DNA of 64,000 nt, taken from positions 23,525,884-23,589,883 of the forward strand of contig CM052356.1 of the NCBI GenBank assembly GCA_028551475.1, written 5' to 3'. Under the pieces are notes generated by a model. It saw nothing but the letters and a program-made list of their open reading frames with translations. It had not been told where the DNA came from and did not search any database. Each line of letters begins with the position of its first letter. Within the stretch, counting starts at the first letter, position 1. The stretch is from Casuarina equisetifolia. Its lineage: Eukaryota > Streptophyta > Magnoliopsida > Fagales > Casuarinaceae. The position numbers and the translations under genes were made by a program. This document shows, piece after piece, positions 36,220 through 47,082 of the stretch.

Positions 36220-38013
36220 ATGCAAAGCCTGAAATGGGTTCTCAGTATCTTGCTGATATTTTCATGCTTGGGTATGTTCTCGGAGTCCTTGTCGCAGAAA
36301 GCCATAGAAACACCAGTTTGCGCAGAAGCAGACAGAGCTGCACTTCTCAACTTCAAAGCCAGAATCTTGCAGGACACCACTGACATTCTCTCCTCGTGGA
36401 CGGCAAGCGACTGCTGTGATGGTAGCTGGGAGGGCGTACAATGTAATCCAGCTACCGGGAGGGTTACTATCTTGCAGTTGCAGAGCCCAGATAAGGACAG
36501 TGGCAGTTACATGAAGGGCACTCTGTCTTCTTCTCTGGGCAGTTTGCGCTTCCTGGAGGTAATGGTCATAAGTGGGATGAAACATATCAAAGGTTCGATT
36601 CCTGAGAGCTTCGCAAATCTGTCCCATCTCACCCAGCTGATTCTAGAAGATAATTCCCTCCAAGGTAACATTCCTTTATGTTTAGGTCAGTTGTCTTTAC
36701 TCCAAAGTCTCTCACTTAATGGAAACCGTTTGAGGGGGCAGATTCCTCCAAGCCTTGGGAATCTCAGGAATCTTCAAATTATAAGTTTAGCGAGAAATTT
36801 TCTAACTGGTCCAATCCCAGCCACTTTCAAAAACTTCCACCTTCTTCAGTCTTTAGACCTTAGCTTCAATCTCTTATCTGGGCCTATCCCGAATTCCATT
36901 GGCCAATCCGGAAACCTGACCTTAATCGATCTCTCCAATAACCAACTATCTGGGCAGTTGCCCATTTCCTTGTTCAACCTGGTCAGTCTGTTGGACTTGT
37001 CTTTGAGCCATAACCAGCTCACAGGAAAAATCCCAGACCAGATAGCGGAGCTAAATTCCCTTGCGACTCTTCAATTGAGTGAAAATCGGTTCACAGGCCA
37101 AATTCCAGTATCCATTTCAAGATTACGGAACCTTTGGAGCCTTAATTTATCTCGAAATGGATTCTCTGATCCTCTGCCGGATACTCTAGGCAGAGGCCTG
37201 CCTTCTCTGTTGTCTTTAGACCTGTCTTACAACAACCTCAGTTTAGGAACAGTTCCTGGATGGATCAGAAGCAGGAAACTTCGAGATGTCCATCTAGCTG
37301 GCTGTAAACTGAGAGGAAACCTTCCAACTTTCGCAAAACCTGATACCCTGAGCTCTATTGACCTGTCTGATAACTATTTCACGGATGGTTTTTCTAATCT
37401 CTTTGCAAATCTGTCGGCTTTGGAAAAGGTGAAACTCTCAAACAACCAATTGAAGTCGGACCTTTCAGAAATCAGATTGCCCGACGGGCTCTCTTCTATC
37501 GATCTTCACTCAAATCAACTCAGTGGGTCTCTCTCAACGATCTTAAATACCAAAACAAGCACGTTTCTGGAGGTTATAGATGTATCGGGCAATCAGATTA
37601 CAGGCGCCATTCCTGAATTTAGTGAAGACCTGAACTTGAAAGTGCTCAATGTAGCAAGCAACAGGATTGCGGGCCAAATCCCCAGTTCAATTTCAAACCT
37701 GATTGAACTTGAAAGGTTGGATATTTCCAGGAACCAAATTTCAGGCACCATTCCAACAGGTTTAGGCCTGTTGGTAAAAATTCAGTGGCTTGATCTGTCC
37801 ATCAATAGGCTAACAGGAAGAATCCCAAATAGCTTGTTGGGGATTCAAGGTCTTAAGCATGCCAACTTCAGAGCAAACAGCCTCTGTGGAGAGATTCCAC
37901 AAGGGAGGCCCTATAACATCTTCCCTGCAGCCGCTTATGCCCACAATCTTTGCTTGTGCGGCAAGCCCCTGCCACCTTGCAGGGTAAAGAAACAAGTGAA
38001 TATGGGCCAGTAA
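36220..38013 (+). CDS. Secreted leucine-rich-repeat protein (receptor-like, no kinase)
   Basis: Intronless gene, 597 aa. A signal peptide is visible (MQSLKWVLSILLIFSCLGMF, cleavage near residue 25). An LRR N-terminal cap follows (CAEADRAALLNFKARI and the paired-cysteine SDCCDGSWEGVQC). About 18-20 plant-type extracellular repeats run from roughly 95 to 560 (pattern LxxLxLxxNxLxGxIP, e.g. LQSLSLNGNRLRGQIPPSLG). A C-terminal cysteine cap reads NLCLCGKPLPPC. There is no transmembrane helix, kinase or GPI-type tail: the protein ends KKQVNMGQ. It resembles the DRT100/FLR1-like group of LRR proteins, which act in the apoplast or cell wall. The start is the first ATG, directly before the signal peptide. 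Several NxS/T sites suggest N-glycosylation. Ligand and role cannot be read from sequence. Confidence 0.9.
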   Translation: MQSLKWVLSILLIFSCLGMFSESLSQKAIETPVCAEADRAALLNFKARILQDTTDILSSWTASDCCDGSWEGVQCNPATGRVTILQLQSPDKDSGSYMKGTLSSSLGSLRFLEVMVISGMKHIKGSIPESFANLSHLTQLILEDNSLQGNIPLCLGQLSLLQSLSLNGNRLRGQIPPSLGNLRNLQIISLARNFLTGPIPATFKNFHLLQSLDLSFNLLSGPIPNSIGQSGNLTLIDLSNNQLSGQLPISLFNLVSLLDLSLSHNQLTGKIPDQIAELNSLATLQLSENRFTGQIPVSISRLRNLWSLNLSRNGFSDPLPDTLGRGLPSLLSLDLSYNNLSLGTVPGWIRSRKLRDVHLAGCKLRGNLPTFAKPDTLSSIDLSDNYFTDGFSNLFANLSALEKVKLSNNQLKSDLSEIRLPDGLSSIDLHSNQLSGSLSTILNTKTSTFLEVIDVSGNQITGAIPEFSEDLNLKVLNVASNRIAGQIPSSISNLIELERLDISRNQISGTIPTGLGLLVKIQWLDLSINRLTGRIPNSLLGIQGLKHANFRANSLCGEIPQGRPYNIFPAAAYAHNLCLCGKPLPPCRVKKQVNMGQ

Positions 38014-38950
38014 GCCGCTGACTCGGTTGTTCGTTGAGCCACGCTCGGAACATAAAAGGGAAGAGGAAATAGGTTCTGCTCTCTGCAGTAGTTAGTCCAT
38101 TTTATTCTAGCATTCATCTTCTTACAGTTCATTATCCCTATTACCTAATAGAAACAATGATTTATCCCTCTGTTTTAGTATCTTCGATTTCCTAAACTTG
38201 TTCTACGGAGCAAATTATACGAGGCTTTCCTTTCCCATTTCAAGTTAAAACAATCCCACAATCCCCTGGAATGCCAACACTCAGAAATGAAAACGCTTCA
38301 AAATGCAATGACCTTGAGCAACATGCTTTAGCAAGTTAACCAGATCCAAAACCACTAGACTGAATCGGATCCAAAATTTACAAGAGACAAGAAGCTGTAC
38401 ACTTTCATAACAAAACAAACAGAAATCCTATAAGAAGCAAAAGAAACTACAAATCAGAAGGAGACAAGTAACCTCACTAGATCTAGTAACGATGGCTTAC
38501 ATCATCTTCAGCATTGTTTCTGTGCAGGCGTCATCGTACCCTAGCTTAAAGCTTGGAAGCTTTGATTACAGACCTTTTTTACTAAAACCAAGGCCGAAGG
38601 GTTAGAATGACACAGCCCATCTTCCCCAAAGGTCAACTTTGATGGAACAACGACAATAATTCAAAACTCACTTCGTCCCTCTCGGATTTGCACTTATTAC
38701 CACACTGCCTTAGTACGTTTCATGGTCCAGCGCGAATTAGAAAACGAACCCAACGTCTAATCGACCCAACATAAATAAAAAGAATACAACAACTAGCCCT
38801 TTTTTTGTTCCACGTTTTCACGTATAATTATGGCGAAATTTTACTTGACGGGGTTAAAAACCGTGTGACAAGTACTACACTAGATTTGGGATTTTCATGG
38901 TGATTGATTGGCTGAAACGAGAGCTGTTCTAAATGGGATTTAAGTGATAC
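38014..38950. other. Intergenic: LRR 3' flank
   Basis: No gene recognised. AT-rich sequence up to the copia LTR. Confidence 0.5.
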
Positions 38951-39186
38951 TGTAATTAACATTCTTAAAGAACAAGAGACATAATAAACCCTGAAATAAA
39001 ACCTTTTTGCTCCATAACATGGATACTGAATTGTCTATGAGGATTCAAGATACATGAACATATATAGAGTAAGAGAGTAAAACCTAATATAAGATGGCTA
39101 AGGCATTAGGCTAAGGCCATACATACACAAGGCCTTGGCCTAATAGGTAATAACAATATATAGTGGAGTAACACCATTTCTCAACA
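38951..39186 (-). mobile_element. Probable 3' LTR of the decayed Ty1/copia element
   Basis: On the minus strand a polypurine tract (AGCTTGAGGGGGA, 39187-39199) is followed immediately by TGTTGAGAAATGG, the form of a copia LTR start. The far end (TG on the plus strand at 38951) is a guess based on a terminal CA. No second LTR copy was found in the window, so the boundary is unverified. Confidence 0.55.
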
Positions 39187-42100
39187 TCCCCCTCAAGCTA
39201 ATGCTTTATGTAAGTTAAACATTCTTAACTTGTCAAGATAAAAATGATAATGTTGAAGGTACAAAGCTTTAGTCAAGAGGTCTATAGGTTGCTACTTGGT
39301 AAAACCATGAGCTATTCTAATGTTACCTCATGTGATTTTTTCTCATATGAAGTGACAATCAACTTCAACATGTTTAATATTTTTATTCACAACAAAATTA
39401 GTAGCAATCTTCATGGTTGATTCATTATTAAAAAAAAAAAAAAAAGAACAACCAGTTTCTAAGACTTATAAGTCATCCAAAAATCCTAATAGTCAAATAA
39501 TCTCACATGAAGTAAAAGCTATTATTTGGTACTTTACTTTAGAGGAAGATCTAGAGACAATGTTTTGTTTTTTGTACTTTTAGAAAATTAAGGACTCTTT
39601 TAATTTAATGCAAAAACTTATAATAAATCTTTTGTTCATCTTGCATATTGCATAGTTAGAATCACAAAATACATATAAATTAAGTTTGTTATTTTTCTTC
39701 ACCTTTAGACCCAAATTATAAGAGTTTTTGATGTACCTAACATCATAAAGAATAGCTTCTTGATGACATTACTTAGAAGCATGCATAAATTGGCTTAAGA
39801 CTTGGATAGCATAGGCAATGTCAAGTTTGGTCATTGTGAACTATATTAGTCTCCCAATTAATTGCTTGAATCTCGTAACATCTATTAGTAAAGGGTCATC
39901 TTTCTTTTTGGTCTTGTCAAAGGCCACATCATAATCCTTAGAAGTATGATTTAGGCTTTGTTTCATGAGAGTTTTTACAGGTTTACAATAAGAAAGTCCA
40001 CACTCTAAGATGAGTTTCAAGGTGTACTTTCTTTTATTTAAGACAATACCATATTTTGACATAGCAAACTCAATGCCAAGAAAATACTTCACCAGATTAA
40101 GATCTTTGATTTAAAATTTGGAGTGTAGATATTTCTTGAACTTGAGAATGAATGGCACATGTCCTCTTGTGATGATAATATCATCGACATAAATGAGTAC
40201 AATAAAAATATCTTTATCAATCTGTATAATAAATAAAGAGGTGTCATGATAAAGCTAATGAAAACTAGTGTCAATGAGAACCTCTAAGAACTTATGGATT
40301 TCCTTAAGTGAAAAATTTTATTGTCCTTTTTGTGATGGATCTCCTTAAGAATCTTCATGTAAACTTATTTATGAAGATGAAGAAAAGTATTATGTATATC
40401 TATGTGGTGTAATGCCCAATGAAGAATGCAAGCATGGGTTACCAAGATATGCATAGTGACCATCTTCTCCACTATGGTGAAGGTCTTCAAGTAATTAATC
40501 ATTTCTTTTAATTTTACCCTTTTGCTACTAATCATGTTTTATATCTCTACATGCTCCCATTAGCTCGATACTTGATTTTGTAAACACATTTGTAGCTAAT
40601 GGATCTTCTCTTTACATGTAAAATAACTAGATCCTATGTATGGTTGGACTCTAAAGCCTTAAACTCCTTGGTCATGGCATCACACAATTTAGGATCATGC
40701 ATTGCCTCATAATATGTAAGGGCTCACTAATAGTAGAGATGGATGTAATGAAATGATAGTGTATAATAAATAGGCAATGATATAATAAGACACGGGAAAC
40801 ATAATTTGTGTAGTGTGTTGGTATGACATACATAGTCAATTACCTAAATGGGAGGTTTATGAGTTTGGCTTGGGTGGCAAAAGGATTGAGTGGGATCAAT
40901 AAGATATGATGAGGATCCCAAACTAGTATAGGGAACAATGGTAATGGATAAATCTAAAGGAGGCTCGACCAAATTAGATATAGGTGTAACAACAAGAGGT
41001 AGATTTGGAAAAAGGTTGACCAAGTCAAACATGTGTAATAACAAGAGACTTATGTTCCATGACTGTAATGGGAACTAGTGATAATGGACTTAGGATGGAA
41101 ACTAAAGGATTTACATGACGAAGGGGAAGCTTCATCCATCATAGGTGCAACAGATATAATGGTTGGTCTTTAGGGCTTAGGATAAGGTTTGAAGAATTAT
41201 GCACAAGAAAAAACATTCTTATAAAAACATGTTCCTTTTCTAGTAAAGAAATGTCCTACCTTAACATGATATAGGCAATACCCTTTCTAGGTAAGGGAAT
41301 ATCTCCTATGTATGTATATGATTACCCTATGCATGAACTTATCATGTTGTGTAAGATTAATGGCATAATATAAGTACCCAAATACATACAAGTGATTAAG
41401 AGAATGTATTTTTCAAAGGACACCAAATTCATTTTTCACTTCTCTTCAAACTTAACAAATGCATTGAGTACTTGATTTTTTTTTTTAAAATATACTTCGA
41501 TGAATCTAGAAAAATCATCAATAAATGTCATAGCATGTTGCTTTTCACCAATTAATTTTTTCTTTACTTGTCTAAATAAATTAGATTGAATGAGCTCTAG
41601 CAATTCTTAAGCTTGAAATTTTGATTTATTAAGTGGTGGCTAATAGGTCTTTCCAAATTAACAACCAACACAAATGGAGTTTGTTATTACTTCAAACTTG
41701 GTTATTCATTTTATCATTACTCTATCCATGATTGTTTTCAACTTCTACCTTGTATGACTTAAACATGCATGCATATATTTGTTGTTACATTTCTTTAAGT
41801 CTTGTTAACTAATGCTTCTTTAATGAATAATACATACATAGACTCCAATTTTTGTTCTTTCATTGTAAGATTTCCTTATACCATTAAATGCTTATAACCT
41901 TTTAAAGTATTTGAATAAAATAAAATATAATTTCCCAATCCATCTAATTGAGTCATAGACAATAGATTCTTTTTCATACAAGAGACATGACATACATCAT
42001 TGAATTTCAATTCTCATGAGTTAATTTGTGACTTATATATGGCTTGACTAACATTAAGAATTGAAAGTTTGGCATTGTTGCCTATCACCTTAATATTGTA

Positions 42101-43060
42101 TACTGACTTGGTGACCAGTCAAATGATTGACTTAATGTTCAATCATGTTATTAAATCATCGTTTGATAGACTTGATAGAGCAAACTCATTTGCACCCTCC
42201 TAATTGTATCACTATTTTCTACTATGCAACATAAGCTATCTCTTTTACATCCTAATTTTCTTCACTTTTAGGTTCTTCTTAACGACTTGATGATGTGATT
42301 GAATTACTAGTCTAACTAGTTGATTCAAATTTGAATTATTTTGTTGTTGAGTACTAGAAGTAATATAATTCCCTTAAGCTGATCTCCTTTTCTATGCCAA
42401 CCATTTTCTTGAAAAATGGCCTAACTTACTACAAATATAATATTCTCAATTAGGTCATTCGTTTGAAAGCCATCGAGTTTTAATTCCACCTTTTGATGCT
42501 CCCTTTAAAGGTGAATTTCCTTTTCTTTGTGAATTGCTACTTGGGTTTCAATTCTCTTCTTCCTTGTTTATTTCTTTGAGTAAATAACATCTCATCAATA
42601 TTATTAATTGAAACATTAATCAATTGATATCCCAATACTTATTGGTTAGCAAAAAAAATTTCTAGTTCAATTAAGTTTGGTTGCACATGCCGTACTCTTG
42701 ATGATGTTGCTATTCGAGTAAATTATGGCTGTATCTCACAATGAATGAGCTGTCTTACTCAATCTTCACTACTTATATGCTCGAGATTAGTTTGACCAAT
42801 CTCATTACACAAAGCTTTTGACTTTGGTAAATAATGATTGATAGTCATTATTTGATGGACAACTCTAAATTCATTTTCTAATATTTGCAAACTTACTTCA
42901 TTTCTACTTCAAGAACAAAGATTTCAATATATTCCTAACTTTTTTAGTTAAACAATCATTCTCTAAAAATTCTTCAATGGAAACTTTTAATACATAGAAT
43001 GTCTTGCTTGCCTTTATCCTCATTTCTTTAGTGTAGTCTCTTGAGTTAGTGACATGATTT
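39187..43060 (-). mobile_element. Decayed Ty1/copia retrotransposon internal region
   Basis: Pieces of a copia polyprotein can be read on the minus strand in the expected order from right to left. They are a gag-like piece (TFYVLKVSIEEFLEN, near 42960-43020), a zinc-knuckle remnant (about 42405-42455), and an integrase core piece (AMTFIDDFSRFIEVYF, near 41500-41560). Then come an RT entry piece (near 40370-40430), the RT core with VLIYVDDIIIT (near 40175-40200), and the following RT/RNase H stretch KYFLGIEFAMSKYGIVLN (39841-40092). Stops and frame changes interrupt all of it, so it is inactive. The 5' LTR and primer-binding site were not found. Confidence 0.8.
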
Positions 43061-44689
43061 CACTTTCAATTGTTATTCCCTATATTGTTATCTTGCAAAT
43101 AGGTTTCAATATAGAAACACGAATTATAATTATTTTTGTTCAATTTTCATGCAAAAAGTTAGCCACCTACATCAACCATTTTATTTTTGTTTAAATCTCT
43201 CTCTTTCTCTCTCTTCAACTTGTCAGCCAAAAATTCACAGATCGGACCCTCTTCCGTTGGCATTTGTAAACGTATCTAACCTTCTTTCTTCATTCTTTAG
43301 CAACGGTCCACAAATTCGGCTGATCGACAAATCCACACTTGTCGTCCATCGTTCACCAAACGAACCAAACACTCTTATCAGCTGATCAGAGGAAATTCCC
43401 AATAGAACGAATAGAACAATAATAAAATCTTTTAGCAAAATAAGCATATATTTATATATTACCAAAATCATGAAATAAATGTGGAAAAGCAAAACTTACA
43501 ACGGATAACGTTTTGATAAAAACTACAAATTATTAACTTGCAGATCTAGTCTTCAAGACAAGACAACCAAACACACTCTCTTGCATAACTTACGGCCATG
43601 CTTCTAAGAACACTAGTCAAACGCGTCCAAAACATAAAACATTTGGTTTTCTACATATAGTTGGGTCAAGACACCTAATGGGTTGGGCCCTCATTTTGAG
43701 TGTTTCATCTTAGGCTTTTCTTTATTCTTCAGGGAAGGTGATCCGTAATAAGGCGATAATGGGGGGCATAAATCGTCATTCCGTACACATAGGATTAACT
43801 TGGTGTCCGGTAGAAAAAAACATTGCGTACGATGTTTAATGGATTATTGTAGACCGAAAAGTTTGTCTTTCCTCCTACTTTTTAGGAAGGTAATTAATTC
43901 TGTAACAAGATTTGGATATTCATATTCATAAAAGATTTGAAATTTCGGTGGATAATGGATTTTTTTTTTAAAAAAAACCGTTTTATATATATATTAGGAT
44001 GAAAAGAAATTCTAGACCTTACGCATTTATTGCTGGACAATCAGATGATTGATTTGAAAATCAGTTAACTTTGCGAAAAAGTACTTCCAAGGGATCCGAG
44101 ACTCGGCTCGGTACACCAGTAATGGCTAAGCCCTCAAAGTCTTTCTTTTCCCACAGCGCGCCGCACGGACGCAAGCCTTGGCGTAGAACTTGGGTCTGGA
44201 TCTAAACTGCAGTTCCCACATTGTCTACTGGTTTGGGCATGTGACTTTCGTCCGTTGTTTAGCTCGATCTGAACAAGGCCTTTTTTCCTCGGCAAAGTGT
44301 CCGACCAAGTTTAGCAGAAGTAGCTAACAATACAGTAACTGATGTTTCTGTTCTGTTAGTTTTCATATTAAGAATTTTGATTCTGTAGGCATTTTTTCAA
44401 ACAAAGGACGGTTTTTGAAATTTACTAGACAAGGCATTTTACCATTACTCTCTAAATGTTTATTTATTTTTATTTATTTCCCGATTAAGAAAAGACCGGA
44501 AATAGTTTTCTGGGATACGTTTTGACCAAAAACGTTGTCCCTTGGCTTCTGATGGAAACTAGAAAAAGGAAAAAGGTCGGTCTTTACTGAAAGCTCAAAT
44601 AAATATGGTCCGAGCAAAAAAGAAGAAGAAAGAATTGGTTATTGTTCATAATTTATTCGAGATCTCCTTCCTTGAGCCAAACGCTACCG
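43061..44689. other. Intergenic, promoter of the SNF2 gene at the right end
   Basis: No gene recognised. The open frames at 43149-43492 are short and overlap on both strands. A CT-rich stretch (44697-44710) just downstream lies in the probable transcribed leader. Confidence 0.45.
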
Positions 44690-47081
44690 TTGGGTTTCTC
44701 TCTCTCTCCAAACCGGAGACTGCAAACCCTATGAACTGCCGAGAACGACAATGACGACTGCCAATTAAGCAGGTCTTGTTTCTTTTCCCCCCTCCGACTT
44801 CCTTCTCTTGTCAATTAACTGTTCGCATGGTGCTCTCTTAGTGCTGTTCAATGTCCGTTTCAAACTCCTAAATTTTATTTATTTATTATTTTTTTGCTGC
44901 CAAGTTGCGGTCTTCCTAAAGTCCTTGGTTGCTTCGTCTTTCGAATATCTTACCCCACGCCTTCTTTTGGGTTAATGGTGAAATTTGATGAGTAACTTTC
45001 TTCTTTTTTCTTTGTTGAGACGAGATAAAGACAGTGCTGCTTTTTTCAAATTTCCTCGCGAGTTTGCTTGTGATTATCTAGTTTGTTTGGTGGATTTGGT
45101 TGATAATCCAATTTTGTTTCGGTAGCTAGCAATTCGAATAAAATCCATATTAGTGAGAATGATTAAGTTGAGAGGATTTCCGGTGTTTGCTGGAGGATTT
45201 GATGAGAATGGTGCTCTAATTTTCTAGAGGAATTCTGGGTTTTTTTTTTTTTTTTTTGGTTGGTTTGGCGTTCTCGTTGACTGGATGATTTCTGTGCATG
45301 TCAACGGTGCAGACACGTGGCTTATTAATCTGATGACGATTTTGTAACGGGCAAGTTTGAGACTATGAGATTTTTAGTATCCCCTTTTTAACATTTACTC
45401 TTCCTCGTCTGGTGAGTTTGCAGGAGACGGTTATCCTTCTGCCTCTAAATCCTTAGCGTTTTTTCCCTTTGCAGTCCTCTTTTATTTTTTACCCTGTTTG
45501 CTCTAAAATTTTGAGTAATGTTACATGACATTGGGGAACATTTCTTGATGTAGCAACAAGCTCTCGTGTTTGTAAGACTTGTATAGCTTATCTTAAGTCC
45601 GGCTTGTTATGAGTTTGATTGATCATAAATGCTATTTCTTTTTGCAGAAAAGAAAGAAGAATTAAATTTTCTTTACAAACTTCACTTGCTGGATGATCAA
45701 CTGGCAGCATAACTGAAATATTCCCTTCTAAGGCAGAATTTTGACGACCTTCCCTTGGTGAGTACAGGTTAAATTTGCTTATCCTCATTCTAACTTATAT
45801 TTTGACTGCTTACTTTGTGGATGTTATCTGTGTGAAAAAAGATGAGGAGATGGTTGATCATCCCTTCCTCTTCCATTCCCCACTTCTCCCAGCTTTTCCC
45901 ATCTTCCTATCAAGGATACTTTATGAAATGGGGTTGCCTTCACACCCCCCCCCCCCAATCTAATTTAGTGATTGATACAATTGTAAAAGAGATAGTTCCT
46001 TTTGGATGGAGATTTGCTATGGGAGTGTAAGGGACATTTGAAGAGCAGTCGCCACCCTTGTCTTGTATACTCCCGGTGAAGGAGAGTTTGGGCACAACTT
46101 TTAGAGGGGGAGTAACTTCTGATTTATGAGTTTAAGCACGAGTTCTTAAATACTAATTATAATTTAGTTTTTATTCCTAAATCATGTGTTAAGAATAAGA
46201 GTTGATTGAAGTTATTGATCATATATTTATTGTTAAGTAGTATTTTCGAAAATAAATAAATCATTGTTTCAATTAAGAGGTCATCTCTATTGAGATAAAT
46301 GAGATGAAAAAATAACATAAATTACGTGGTGTTCTTGGTCTTGAGGTGTTTTCTCAACCTAATAGATTTTTAAAAAACTAAGGTGCTTTGAAACTGTGTT
46401 GATGCATTCCTTAGCTACACAGTTGGTTGAATAGGTTAATCGATGAATTTGTTTATTAATTGTCCAACTCATATTTTATGTTTCTTGCTCATTAGTATAT
46501 ATCAACTGAATGTCTTTTTGCTTATGCAGTAGCATATGTATTATATCTCTCCGTGTATTTTGTAATTCCCTTTTGATTTGAATACTATTCTTATAAACTG
46601 TATCCAAGAAGATTCTTTTTGATTTTTTCAAGCTTCCTTGTGTACCCTCTATTTTGCACCTTGAAATCTTGTAATTTGGATAGAATAAAGTTGAATTTCA
46701 AAAATGACATCTGAATCATGTAAAATTTGTGAATAGTTTTAATGAATTCTTTTTCTTCTTCCTGTCATCTATGTTCCTAAAGCTAACCTGCCCATGAATC
46801 TTCTATTTTTGAAGGAGTGGGTTTGAGACTCATCGTGGGTTGGGACTCATTAGATGCTTGACCATGCGGATCATCTTTGTGATTTCATTGATTCTGCTTG
46901 GAACCTAATTTCAAGACGTCGCAACGAGCTGGTGAGCAATATATTTGTTACTTCTCTGGTTATTTTGAAAAATCATGATACGTCAATCATGCTTCTGAAT
47001 GCAGGTTGGCTCATCTTTTAATAATGTTCTGTCTAAACTGATTGAAGAAAAGAAAGTCACCATTCAAACCTTACGCCAATA
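44690..47081 (+). promoter_or_regulatory. Spliced 5' leader of the SNF2 gene
   Basis: Leader exons inferred from splice signals: one ending at 44772 (AAGCAG|GTCTTG), one at 45648-45757 (TTGCAG|A to TTG|GTGAGT), one at 46815-46931 (GAAG|G to CTG|GTGAGC) and one starting at 47005 (GCAG|GTTGG) that runs into the coding exon. The start of transcription is not known. The leader contains several upstream ATGs, of which the one at 46854 opens the long uORF listed next. Homopolymers (T)18 near 45241 and (C)10 near 45948 lie in leader introns. Confidence 0.6.
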
Positions 47082-47082
47082 A
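46854..47082 (+). CDS. Upstream ORF of the SNF2 gene (51 codons, stop overlaps main start)
   Basis: ATG at 46854, 26 codons to the donor at 46931, then 25 codons and TAA from 47005 to 47082. The peptide begins MLDHADHLCDFIDSAWNL and ends VTIQTLRQ. Its stop overlaps the main start as TAATG (TAA 47080-47082, ATG 47082-47084). The frame stays open across the intron. Such an arrangement would make the main protein depend on reinitiation or leaky scanning. Whether the peptide is made or conserved is unknown. Confidence 0.5.

Noticed and set aside
43149..43492. Short frames on both strands as a 5' LTR or gene
   Set aside because: No match to the LTR start TGTTGAGAAATGG found at 39186 and no protein family recognised.
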